A stretch of 8,907 bases of DNA from Candidatus Kaiserbacteria bacterium (GCA_023264435.1 JAHFMK010000016.1:1-8907), one strand, 5' to 3'; numbered from the stretch's first letter, positions 1-5,028 are shown. Translations and numbers: made by a program. The notes: generated from the sequence alone by a model not told the origin.

Positions 1-753
1 ATAGAGAATGAGGAGTGTGATCACACCAGAAATGAGTCCGTACATAATACCCTGCAAAATAAATGGACCACGTATAAACATGTTGGATGCCCCCACCAAA
101 CGCATAACACCAATTTCCTCTCGTGACGTATAGATAGTGAGCCGAATGGTGTTGAATGCAATAAGAATTGATGAAACAACGAGCACAACCATCGTTGAGA
201 AACTTACCTGCTGTACCGTGCCTATAATTTCAGTAAGTTTTTCGATAGCTACTTTGTTTTGGTTGAAATTTACACGGTCAATAAGGGGTGCGTCAGCAGA
301 CTCTGCTGAACGACGCTCATCGAGAAATGTGGCAATACTTTCATACTGTGACGTTTCCTTCGCACGAATGGAGAGTGTTGCCCCGAGTGGATTCTCTCCC
401 AGTTCTTCGAGTGCTTGGGTAGTGAGTTCATCATTTTTATGTCGCTCACGAAAATTCGCAAGTGCCTGTTCTCGCGAAGTATATGTCACCATTGATACAT
501 CAGGAAGTGCTTCAATTGATTTTTTGAGTGCTAATACTGCAGTCTCATCAGCAGTGGTAACCATGTAGACATTGATATCCACTTTCTCTTTAATTTGTGC
601 AAGTGTGGTATCAAGTATTTGTCCAAGAAGTATCATTGCTCCTACCACGGTCAATGTAATCGTAATCACAAAAATAGCTGAAAGCGACACAAAAGCGTTC
701 CTCCAAAACCCTACAAAACCAGCACGGATTATTCGTTTAATACTTGTTATCAT
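1..753 (-). CDS. ftsX: Cell division protein FtsX, permease-like subunit (3' end missing)
   Basis: The minus-strand frame is open from the ATG at 753 to the window edge and gives 251 residues without a stop. FtsX is the membrane subunit of the FtsEX complex, which in well-studied bacteria controls peptidoglycan hydrolases at the division site. Seen here: a short cytoplasmic N-terminus with basic residues, TM1 at about residues 22-44, an extracytoplasmic domain at about 45-183 containing the family-like stretch NPLGATLSIR (121-130), TM2 at about 184-206, the conserved cytoplasmic loop TSREEIGVMRLVGAS (209-223), and the start of TM3 at about 228-251. Family members are usually about 300 residues, so roughly 50 residues with the end of TM3 and TM4 lie outside the window. 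The start lies 8 nt after the ftsE stop. No Shine-Dalgarno is visible, so translation is probably coupled to ftsE. Identity is secure from sequence and the adjacent ftsE. Confidence 0.95.
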   Translation of the reverse strand, partial: MITSIKRIIRAGFVGFWRNAFVSLSAIFVITITLTVVGAMILLGQILDTTLAQIKEKVDINVYMVTTADETAVLALKKSIEALPDVSMVTYTSREQALANFRERHKNDELTTQALEELGENPLGATLSIRAKETSQYESIATFLDERRSAESADAPLIDRVNFNQNKVAIEKLTEIIGTVQQVSFSTMVVLVVSSILIAFNTIRLTIYTSREEIGVMRLVGASNMFIRGPFILQGIMYGLISGVITLLILY

Positions 754-761
754 AGATACTA

Positions 762-1442
762 TTAAAGCATGTACTTACCCTCTGCGTCATCCCTTACTAT
801 TCGACCTTCGTCCATGGTAATCACTCGACGTTTAAGTGCGTCAATCACACCTTTATTGTGCGTGGTCATAATGATAGTGGTACCAAGGTCATTTATCTTT
901 TTTAAAATCTGTACAACCTCGTATGTTGCTATCGGGTCGAGATTACCTGTGGGCTCATCGGCAATGATGATGTCGGGCTGATTGACAATCGCTCGCGCAA
1001 TAGCGACTCTCTGTTTCTCTCCTCCCGAAAGTTCATGAGGGAAATTCCAAATTTTATCTCCCAAGTCAACAAGTTCAAGTGCTTGTGGTACATTCTCTGC
1101 AATCTCTGCATCTGAACGACCGTTTGCTTCCATTGCGAACGCAATATTTTCGTATGCCGTTTTGTGGGGAAGCAATTTAAAATCTTGAAACACCGTACCA
1201 ATCTTTCGACGAAACTTTGGGAGCGCGCTTCGTGCAATACTATTGATATCCAATGATTCGTAAAAAACTTGTCCTGATGTTGGTTTGTCTTCGGCAATGA
1301 GCATTTTGAGGAGCGTGGTCTTTCCAGCACCAGAGTGTCCGACGATGGAAACAAACTCATTGGGTGCAACTTGAAACGTGACTTCACTGAGTGCAATAGA
1401 ATTGTCGCTATACCTCTTTGAGACATTATCAAAATAAATCAT
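762..1442 (-). CDS. ftsE: Cell division ATP-binding protein FtsE
   Basis: A 226-residue ABC ATPase, the normal length for FtsE. It is a peripheral cytoplasmic protein that hydrolyses ATP and drives FtsX. Visible motifs in order: Walker A GHSGAGKTT (35-43), Q-loop Gln86 in VFQDFKLL, signature LSGGEKQ (138-144), Walker B IIIADE (158-163) with catalytic Glu163, D-loop NLD (167-169) and H-loop His195 in MTTH. The sequence PTGNLDP after Walker B is typical of FtsE and of related LolD/MacB ATPases; the following ftsX settles the choice. It starts 9 nt after the prfB stop and ends 8 nt before ftsX, so the three genes form one operon, an order common in Gram-positive bacteria and actinobacteria. No Shine-Dalgarno is visible before the ATG. 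Stop codon is TAA. Confidence 0.97.
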   Translation of the reverse strand: MIYFDNVSKRYSDNSIALSEVTFQVAPNEFVSIVGHSGAGKTTLLKMLIAEDKPTSGQVFYESLDINSIARSALPKFRRKIGTVFQDFKLLPHKTAYENIAFAMEANGRSDAEIAENVPQALELVDLGDKIWNFPHELSGGEKQRVAIARAIVNQPDIIIADEPTGNLDPIATYEVVQILKKINDLGTTIIMTTHNKGVIDALKRRVITMDEGRIVRDDAEGKYML

Positions 1443-1451
1443 ACGTATGTA

Positions 1452-2327
1452 CTATTCTATCTGACTTTCGGCTTCAAGGAAAGGCTGGATATCGCCAGAA
1501 AGTACTTTATCAATATTTCGCACTTCACAATTGGTACGATGGTCTTTCACTTGTTGATACGGATGCATCACATATGAACGTATTTGATTTCCCCATTCTA
1601 TCTTCATCGTTTTCTCAACAGAGAGTCCTTTCAATTCTCGCTTTCGTTGTGCTTCGGTAAATGCATACACTTTCCCCGCAAGGAGTGCAAGTGCACGTTC
1701 TTTGTTTTGGAGTTGGCTTCGTTCGGTGGATGCGTGTACAGAGATATTGGTAGGAATATGTGTCGCACGCACCGCAGTTTCTCGCTTGTTAACATTTTGT
1801 CCTCCTGCACCACCAGACTTCGCGAACGTCACTTCTATTTCATCTTCTTTGAGCGCAACTTCACTGATGCTTTCTACACGTGGAGAAATTTCTACGAGTG
1901 CAAATGACGTTTGTCGTTTGCCATTGGCATTGAAGGGCGAGATACGTACCAAGCGATGCACACCTGACTCCCGTCTCAATGTCCCGTACGCATCCTTACC
2001 ACCGATTTCAAATGCAATGTTTCGATAACCGTTTTGATCATTCGTGTTTGAATCAAGAATAGTAACACTCCATCCTCGGCCCTCAGCATATTTCTGATAC
2101 ATTTCCACAAGTATTCGAGCAAAGTCTTCTGCATCATCACCACCCGCTCCCGCCACAATGGTGACAATGGCATTGTTTCTATCATACTTTTCTTTTCCAC
2201 TTGCCTGCTCTTTGAGTACCTGAAGCTCTCGTATCATTGCCTGTGCATTTGTGGGTACACTCCAAAAATCAGCACGAGTCATTGCCTCTTCTATTTCTTT
2301 TATACGTTCTTCGGGGATGATGTTCAT
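1452..2327 (-). CDS. prfB: Peptide chain release factor 2 (RF2), shortened at the N-terminus
   Basis: A 291-residue class I release factor. RF2 recognises UGA and UAA in the ribosomal A site and triggers peptide release. The RF2-specific SPF tripeptide is at 130-132 (RLVRISPF) and the catalytic GGQ at 175-177 (SGGAGGQNVNKRE). The RF2-like C-terminal stretch QQVKDHRTNCEVRN is at 258-271. Against E. coli RF2 (365 residues) about 35 N-terminal residues are missing, and about 65 residues are missing between the segment DFWSVPTNAQ (20-29) and the conserved VAGAGG (58-63), so domain 1 is almost absent. A stop codon (TGA) sits in frame two codons upstream of the ATG. A tRNA terminator lies just beyond, so no longer product or programmed frameshift site is encoded upstream. 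The gene ends with TAG, which RF2 itself does not read. It is first gene of the prfB-ftsE-ftsX operon. Confidence 0.93.
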   Translation of the reverse strand: MNIIPEERIKEIEEAMTRADFWSVPTNAQAMIRELQVLKEQASGKEKYDRNNAIVTIVAGAGGDDAEDFARILVEMYQKYAEGRGWSVTILDSNTNDQNGYRNIAFEIGGKDAYGTLRRESGVHRLVRISPFNANGKRQTSFALVEISPRVESISEVALKEDEIEVTFAKSGGAGGQNVNKRETAVRATHIPTNISVHASTERSQLQNKERALALLAGKVYAFTEAQRKRELKGLSVEKTMKIEWGNQIRSYVMHPYQQVKDHRTNCEVRNIDKVLSGDIQPFLEAESQIE

Positions 2328-2334
2328 GACTCAC

Positions 2335-2343
2335 AGTATAACA
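2335..2343 (-). promoter_or_regulatory. Extended -10 promoter element for prfB-ftsE-ftsX
   Basis: On the minus strand, TGT precedes TATACT (TGn plus -10 hexamer), ending exactly 7 nt before the prfB ATG at 2327. No -35 hexamer is recognisable because the upstream bases belong to the terminator hairpin. Transcription would start at or within a base or two of the A of the ATG, giving a leaderless mRNA, in keeping with the lack of a Shine-Dalgarno. The placement is inference from consensus. Confidence 0.55.
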
Positions 2344-2385
2344 AAAGAACACCCCGCGTGCCTACGGCACGCGGGGTGTTCTTTT
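2343..2385 (-). terminator. Perfect 20-bp hairpin between tRNA-Thr(GGT) and prfB
   Basis: Positions 2343-2362 and 2366-2385 are perfect reverse complements with a 3-nt loop (TAC). The stem is GC-rich in the middle (CCCCGCGTGCC) and A/T-rich at the base, so a U-tract follows the stem on either strand. It begins 7 nt after the 3' end of the minus-strand tRNA-Thr(GGT), so its main role is probably to end that transcript before prfB. Its base abuts the prfB extended -10 element. Confidence 0.85.
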
Positions 2386-2392
2386 CTTTTTG

Positions 2393-2465
2393 AGCCATCT
2401 CTCGGGATTGAACCGAGGACCCCCACCTTACCATGGTGGTGCTCTACCGACTGAGCTAAGATGGC
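2393..2465 (-). tRNA. tRNA-Thr (anticodon GGT)
   Basis: A complete 73-nt cloverleaf. The acceptor strands GCCATCT and AGATGGC pair perfectly, the D-stem is GCTC/GAGC, the anticodon stem CCACC/GGTGG carries the loop ATGGTAA (anticodon GGT at loop positions 3-5), and the T-arm is CTCGG-TTCAATC-CCGAG. Discriminator base is T. CCA is not encoded; the gene continues CAAAAA. It decodes ACC and ACU. The first 26 nt are identical to the divergently oriented tRNA-Thr(CGT) 104 nt away. Confidence 0.96.
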
Positions 2466-2529
2466 AAATGCTCTATATGTTCACATTTACAAGACATGCG
2501 AACAGTCACAAGAATACCAAAAAACTGTG

Positions 2530-2558
2530 TTGAAAACAAACTCTAAGTACAGTAGGAT
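2530..2558 (+). promoter_or_regulatory. Promoter for tRNA-Thr(CGT)
   Basis: TTGAAA at 2530-2535 and TAGGAT at 2553-2558 are separated by 17 nt and end 10 nt before the first base of the plus-strand tRNA. Both match the sigma-70 type consensus at four or five of six positions. It lies in the 103-nt gap between the two head-to-head tRNA-Thr genes. For the opposite gene only a weak TATAGA about 6 nt upstream of its first base was seen. Confidence 0.6.
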
Positions 2559-2568
2559 AGTCACTGTT

Positions 2569-2641
2569 GCCATCTTAGCTCAGTCGGTAGAGCATTGCAC
2601 TCGTAACGCAAAGGTCCTGAGTTCGATTCTCAGAGATGGCT
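2569..2641 (+). tRNA. tRNA-Thr (anticodon CGT)
   Basis: A 73-nt cloverleaf and the only plus-strand gene recognised in the window. The acceptor GCCATCT/AGATGGC is perfect, the D-stem is GCTC/GAGC, the anticodon arm TTGCA-CTCGTAA-CGCAA has anticodon CGT, and the T-arm is CTGAG-TTCGATT-CTCAG. The anticodon stem has an A31 x C39 mismatch next to the loop. Discriminator base is T; no CCA is encoded and the gene continues CAAAA. It would decode ACG. The acceptor and D-arm sequence is shared with tRNA-Thr(GGT), which points to a duplication with inversion. Confidence 0.94.
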
Positions 2642-2663
2642 CAAAATAAAAATCAATAGAAAT

Positions 2664-2746
2664 CTTTTCAAGTCCCTGCGCGAGCATGCAAAAAGCCTCG
2701 CACAACGCGAGACTTTTTTCATACTGCGCGGTAGACGGGACTTGAA
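2664..2746 (-). repeat. 83-bp direct repeat, copy 1: detached tRNA-Asp 3' end plus terminator
   Basis: Identical over all 83 positions to 2798-2880, offset 134 bp. On the minus strand it holds the last 20 nt of tRNA-Asp (T-loop, 3' T-stem strand, acceptor strand and discriminator), the terminator hairpin, a spacer, and GGGACTTGAA plus the flanking bases AAG. Here no tRNA body precedes the fragment, so it is a tRNA remnant. The 51 bp between the copies (2747-2797) includes hairpin element A. Confidence 0.95.
2690..2719 (-). terminator. Terminator hairpin in repeat copy 1
   Basis: An A-rich stem base, a GC-rich stem closing on a 5-nt loop, and a run of T on both outer sides. On the minus strand every stem position pairs (one G-U); on the plus strand that position becomes a C x A mismatch. 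It lies between the plus-strand tRNA-Thr(CGT) and the minus-strand tRNA-Asp and could stop transcription from both. Confidence 0.7.
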
Positions 2747-2764
2747 TCTTACAGATTCGGTACA

Positions 2765-2798
2765 GGTTGTCGCTCTTTTTTCAAAAGAGCTGGCAACC
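2765..2798. repeat. 34-nt hairpin element, copy A (tRNA-Asp side)
   Basis: GGTTGTCG at 2765-2772 and TGGCAACC at 2791-2798 can pair over 8 positions on the plus strand (two G-U), and CTC/GAG extends the stem after a bulged C. An alternative inner stem GCTCTTTT/AAAAGAGC is also possible. Aligned without gaps to copy B at 3121-3154 it shows about 29 of 34 identical positions. It lies 2 nt from TTCAAGTCCC (2801-2810), which is the T-loop and 3' T-stem sequence of tRNA-Asp in inverted orientation. Function unknown. Confidence 0.7.
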
Positions 2799-2880
2799 TT
2801 TTCAAGTCCCTGCGCGAGCATGCAAAAAGCCTCGCACAACGCGAGACTTTTTTCATACTGCGCGGTAGACGGGACTTGAA
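2798..2880 (-). repeat. 83-bp direct repeat, copy 2: overlaps the intact tRNA-Asp 3' end
   Basis: This is the presumably original copy: positions 2861-2880 are the last 20 nt of the complete tRNA-Asp gene, followed on the minus strand by its terminator (2853-2824). The identity with copy 1 breaks inside the T-loop. That breakpoint is typical of integrase attachment sites in tRNA genes, although a tandem 134-bp duplication explains it equally well. Confidence 0.95.
2824..2853 (-). terminator. Intrinsic terminator of tRNA-Asp
   Basis: It begins 8 nt after the tRNA 3' end. The minus-strand stem is AAAAAGTCTCGC paired with GCGAGGCTTTTT around the loop GTTGT (one G-U), followed by the U-run. It is an exact copy of the hairpin at 2690-2719. 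Confidence 0.82.
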
Positions 2881-2934
2881 CCCGCAACCTCCCGCGTGAC
2901 AGGCGGGTGCTCTAACCAGTTGAGCTACCACCGC
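2861..2934 (-). tRNA. tRNA-Asp (anticodon GTC)
   Basis: A 74-nt cloverleaf: acceptor GCGGTGG/CTACCGC (one G-U), D-stem GCTC/GAGC, anticodon arm CCCGC-CTGTCAC-GCGGG, T-arm GCGGG-TTCAAGT-CCCGT. Anticodon GTC and discriminator G73 are the known AspRS identity elements. CCA is not encoded; the gene continues CAGTA. A 7-bp hairpin (2932-2950) in the leader pairs leader bases with tRNA bases 1-3. The 3' 20 nt recur at 2727-2746. Confidence 0.96.
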
Positions 2935-3024
2935 ATCATAATGTGATGCGATTACTCGCAGTCTGATGTGACCATATTGATCATATCAAAGCTTTTCCCA
3001 TATAAGGAAGAGCTTCGGTTGCCC

Positions 3025-3052
3025 ATTATACATGATTTTACTGAGTTTCAAA
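3025..3052 (-). promoter_or_regulatory. Candidate promoter for tRNA-Asp
   Basis: A perfect -10 hexamer TATAAT (3030-3025 on the minus strand) lies 16 nt after TTTGAA (3052-3047). Start would be near 3018, leaving a leader of about 80 nt before tRNA-Asp, which is long for a tRNA. The leader contains the hairpin at 2989-3015 and the one at 2932-2950. Confidence 0.42.
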
Positions 3053-3120
3053 GTGTCTGTGTACGTATGTTGAGACACAAGAATATGACTATTGTATTTG
3101 ACTATTACCTGTTCAGTGCC

Positions 3121-3154
3121 GGTTGTCACTCTTTTTTCACACGAGCTGACAACC
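3121..3154. repeat. 34-nt hairpin element, copy B (tRNA-Met side)
   Basis: GGTTGTCA at 3121-3128 pairs perfectly with TGACAACC at 3147-3154, with CTC/GAG continuing the stem after a bulged C. Compared with copy A, two stem changes replace G-U pairs by A-U pairs on the plus strand, so pairing is kept on that strand. Two nt further on stands TTCAAATCCTC (3157-3167), the inverted T-arm sequence of the neighbouring tRNA-Met, the same arrangement as at copy A. Confidence 0.7.
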
Positions 3155-3156
3155 GC

Positions 3157-3244
3157 TTCAAATCCTCACACACAGTCTCCCAGACTGTGTTTCGTCGACT
3201 CAATATTCATTTCGCTTTGTATTGTGTCGACGGGAGGATTTGAA
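3157..3244. repeat. Interrupted inverted repeat of the tRNA-Met 3' end
   Basis: TTCAAATCCTC at 3157-3167 is the reverse complement of 3234-3244 (T-arm). CGTCGACTCAATA at 3193-3205 pairs with 3220-3232 at 12 of 13 positions (acceptor strand, discriminator region and trailer). The two left arms keep the order expected of one inverted copy of the tRNA 3' end, interrupted by a separate 9-bp hairpin (3170-3190, ACACAGTCT-CCC-AGACTGTGT). No U-run follows on the minus strand, so this is not a standard terminator. Confidence 0.75.
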
Positions 3245-3298
3245 CCTCCGACCCCAACTTTATGAGTGTTGTGCTCTAACCAACTGAGCTACGCCGAC
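3225..3298 (-). tRNA. tRNA-Met, elongator (anticodon CAT)
   Basis: A 74-nt cloverleaf: acceptor GTCGGCG/CGTCGAC (one G-U), D-stem GCTC/GAGC, anticodon arm CAACA-CTCATAA-AGTTG, T-arm GGAGG-TTCAAAT-CCTCC, discriminator A. The D-arm and anticodon region closely resemble E. coli elongator tRNA-Met (AGTTGGTTAGAGCACA). C11-G24 and the paired 1-72 position exclude an initiator. The anticodon stem has an A31 x A39 mismatch. A tRNA-Ile with lysidine-modified CAT is less likely by resemblance. CCA is not encoded; the gene continues CAATA. Confidence 0.9.
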
Positions 3299-3370
3299 AG
3301 ATGTGTGTGAAAGATTTCTCTTACCTTACACCAATATATTTCACATGAATATCCTACCCATGTGCCAGTG

Positions 3371-3399
3371 AGGATACCATCTGACGCCTTCAAATTCAA
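3371..3399 (-). promoter_or_regulatory. Candidate promoter for elongator tRNA-Met
   Basis: On the minus strand TTGAAT (3399-3394) is followed after 17 nt by TATCCT (3376-3371), with TGG just before the -10 hexamer. It lies in the gap between the nucleotidyltransferase stop and the tRNA and would give a leader of about 65 nt. No clear terminator for the upstream gene was found in this 117-bp gap (3299-3415), so read-through is possible. Confidence 0.35.
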
Positions 3400-3415
3400 C
3401 CTCTCTTTTCCAAAA

Positions 3416-4093
3416 TTATCGCATCGAAAGTATTGTCTCTGCTCGGGTGATATCTGATGGGTATCCAATAGGAATCCAAAAATCTTCTTCTACAACTGCA
3501 ACTGGATACTCTTTTGCATACCGTTCAAGTACCTCTGTAAGATAGTACTCACCATTCACAGGATTTTGCGGTTCGTACATAAAAATATTTGTATCGAGTA
3601 CCATGACACCCGTTGATACAAGATTGGATGGCGGATGTGTTGGTTTCTCCACAATTTCTGAAAGCGTCCCGTCGGGATTACGCACCACAACCCCAAACCG
3701 TTCGGGAGTCTCACTCGTTTTTGCGAGCATTCCTCTACTATATGAAGTCACCCGTGCTATATCTTCTTTGCCATGCAAATCATCAGCAAACATAAAAAGG
3801 AATCTACCTTTGAGCATATCCTTACAGAGCCACAATGCCCGTGCCGTGCCGTCCTGCACCTCTTGCGTCACATATGACACTTTCTTTCCACGATACTCAC
3901 TACCATAGTGCGTTTTAATCATCTCACCAAGATACCCAACAACAATAATAATCTCATCAATCGCACTCGGAAGTGAATCAATAATATGATCAAGAAGTGG
4001 TTTCCCTGATACGTGTATAAGTGGCTTCGGACAATTTTCTGTCAGCGGACGAAGCCGAGTTCCTTTTCCTGCTGCTAAAATGACACATTGCAT
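3416..4093 (-). CDS. Sugar-phosphate nucleotidyltransferase (RmlA/GlmU-like, NTP_transferase family)
   Basis: A 225-residue soluble enzyme of the family that joins a sugar 1-phosphate and an NTP to give a nucleotide sugar and pyrophosphate. The N-terminus carries the signature LAAGKGTRLRPLT (6-18) and Lys23 of CPKPL. FADD (102-105) holds the likely metal-binding aspartate, EKP is at 149-151, STGVMVLD at 160-167 and GEYYLTE at 181-187. It consists of the catalytic domain only, without the left-handed beta-helix of GlmU, and is shorter than RmlA (about 290). The sugar and base cannot be read from sequence; a dTTP-, UTP- or GTP-type enzyme for cell-surface polysaccharide is plausible. ATG at 4093 is chosen over a TTG two codons upstream because it directly precedes the conserved beta-strand QCVILAAG and leaves room for the promoter element. 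Stop is TAA. Confidence 0.88.
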   Translation of the reverse strand: MQCVILAAGKGTRLRPLTENCPKPLIHVSGKPLLDHIIDSLPSAIDEIIIVVGYLGEMIKTHYGSEYRGKKVSYVTQEVQDGTARALWLCKDMLKGRFLFMFADDLHGKEDIARVTSYSRGMLAKTSETPERFGVVVRNPDGTLSEIVEKPTHPPSNLVSTGVMVLDTNIFMYEPQNPVNGEYYLTEVLERYAKEYPVAVVEEDFWIPIGYPSDITRAETILSMR

Positions 4094-4102
4094 AGACAAC
4101 TA

Positions 4103-4111
4103 TTTATACCA
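4103..4111 (-). promoter_or_regulatory. Extended -10 element for the nucleotidyltransferase gene
   Basis: The minus strand reads TGG followed by TATAAA, ending 9 nt before the ATG at 4093 and starting 2 nt after the stop codon of the upstream hydrolase gene. A start point at 0-3 nt before the ATG would make the message leaderless or nearly so. No -35 box was identified. Confidence 0.45.
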
Positions 4112-4113
4112 TA

Positions 4114-5022
4114 TTACTCACCATGAAGTTTCATATTCGGAAGAGGAACATTCTGTTTTAGGAAACGATTACACCAATTGAGCGTTTGCACAAAATGCTC
4201 ATCACGAAATTCGGAAAGATTATGATCTGCTCCCTCAAAGAGGATAAATCGAACAGGTATTCTTCGTTCGTTCAGTGCATATACTATATTAATACTCTGC
4301 GAAGCATCCACACGTATGTCCGCACTCCCATGCATAATGAGAAGTGGTACTTTCTTTGACAACGCATCAACCCACTGTATGGGCGAACGTCGTATACTTT
4401 CTTTTCGTGACTTTCCCCACATGCGTATTTGATGTGCACGAAATTCAGCTCGTTTTTTCGCCCGTGATATCTGGTCAGTGGGTGCACTTGCTATCACCGC
4501 AGTCTTCACCCATGTCACCTCACGCATGAGCATGTATGTCATGAGCCCACCACGCGAATGTCCTTTTACACCAATGTGTGTCGCATCAGCAATTGAAATA
4601 CCTTTCAAAATATCTCGAAGCTTTTTGATACTTGCAATATCGTCTGTCCCTCCCATCATATCTGTACCATCACCACCTTCAACCCCTGGGTATTGTGTAC
4701 CAATGACTACATACCCTTCATGTGCATACTTCACCATCTGCCCTACAATTGCTTGTGTAGTAAGCATACCAAAATCTCCCACACCACCCCGCAGATGGAT
4801 AAGACAGGATAGCTTCTCCCCCGTATGCGGAAGTGCAACGTATCCCACGACATTGAGTGTACCCACCTTGTATACCAGTCGATACACGTCCACATTTTTG
4901 AGCAACGCAAGAATCCTTTTTCGTTGTGTTGGTTCAAGCGATGTATCAAGACATGCAGACATATCGATGTATTCCGCTGACACCACGCATTTAATTTTTT
5001 GAAGTTCGGAGAGATATTTCAT
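4114..5022 (-). CDS. Alpha/beta hydrolase, prolyl oligopeptidase (S9)-like
   Basis: A 302-residue protein without signal peptide or membrane segment, so cytoplasmic. The nucleophile elbow GHSRGG is at 154-159 with Ser156. Asp235 in HGSADIRV and His267 in EGADHNLSE complete a Ser-Asp-His triad in the order and spacing of S9 peptidase C-terminal domains. HLRGGVGDFG (77-86) is the likely oxyanion region and GTQYPGVEGGDG (108-119) resembles the loop ahead of the nucleophile in S9 enzymes. There is no beta-propeller domain; about 55 N-terminal residues precede the hydrolase fold. It could be a peptidase or an esterase; substrate unknown. ATG at 5022 is chosen because an AT-rich -10-like box lies 6 nt upstream; an in-frame ATG at 5040 is possible. 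A longer frame reaching 5115 would run through a hairpin and is rejected. Transcribed from its own promoter. Confidence 0.85.
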   Translation of the reverse strand: MKYLSELQKIKCVVSAEYIDMSACLDTSLEPTQRKRILALLKNVDVYRLVYKVGTLNVVGYVALPHTGEKLSCLIHLRGGVGDFGMLTTQAIVGQMVKYAHEGYVVIGTQYPGVEGGDGTDMMGGTDDIASIKKLRDILKGISIADATHIGVKGHSRGGLMTYMLMREVTWVKTAVIASAPTDQISRAKKRAEFRAHQIRMWGKSRKESIRRSPIQWVDALSKKVPLLIMHGSADIRVDASQSINIVYALNERRIPVRFILFEGADHNLSEFRDEHFVQTLNWCNRFLKQNVPLPNMKLHGE

Positions 5023-5028
5023 GTATAA

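Larger units (their letters stand above)
2935..3224. other. 290-bp tRNA-Asp/tRNA-Met intergenic region
   Basis: No protein gene is supported here. From low to high coordinates it holds the tRNA-Asp leader hairpin (to 2950), an imperfect hairpin at 2989-3015 (10-bp arms, one G-U on the plus strand), a minus-strand promoter candidate at 3025-3052, a 6-bp inverted repeat GTGTCT/AGACAC (3053-3078), hairpin element B (3121-3154), and inverted copies of the tRNA-Met 3' end. A plus-strand promoter-like pair TTGATC (2977-2982) and TATAAG (3001-3006), 18 nt apart, leaves open a small plus-strand RNA running toward element B, but nothing else supports it. Confidence 0.5.

Noticed and set aside
2328..2400. 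Programmed +1 frameshift in prfB as in E. coli
   Set aside because: A TGA precedes the ATG, but no slippery CTT-TGA or internal Shine-Dalgarno is present, and the upstream DNA is a terminator and a tRNA, not an N-terminal coding part.
2664..2880. Possible CRISPR unit (two direct repeats with a 51-bp spacer)
   Set aside because: The repeat is 83 bp, contains a tRNA end and a terminator, occurs only twice, and no cas gene is near.
2630..2931. Two overlapping minus-strand reading frames that resemble proteins with a repeated segment
   Set aside because: They are translations of tRNA-Asp, its duplicated 3' end and the terminator. The apparent protein repeat is only the 83-bp DNA repeat.
2968..3243. 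91-residue plus-strand reading frame between tRNA-Asp and tRNA-Met
   Set aside because: It has a non-ATG start, overlaps hairpin element B and the 3' end of tRNA-Met on the opposite strand, and shows no recognisable protein motif.
4478..5002. 174-residue plus-strand reading frame
   Set aside because: It lies wholly antisense to the hydrolase gene, whose catalytic motifs are intact; its composition is that of an antisense shadow.
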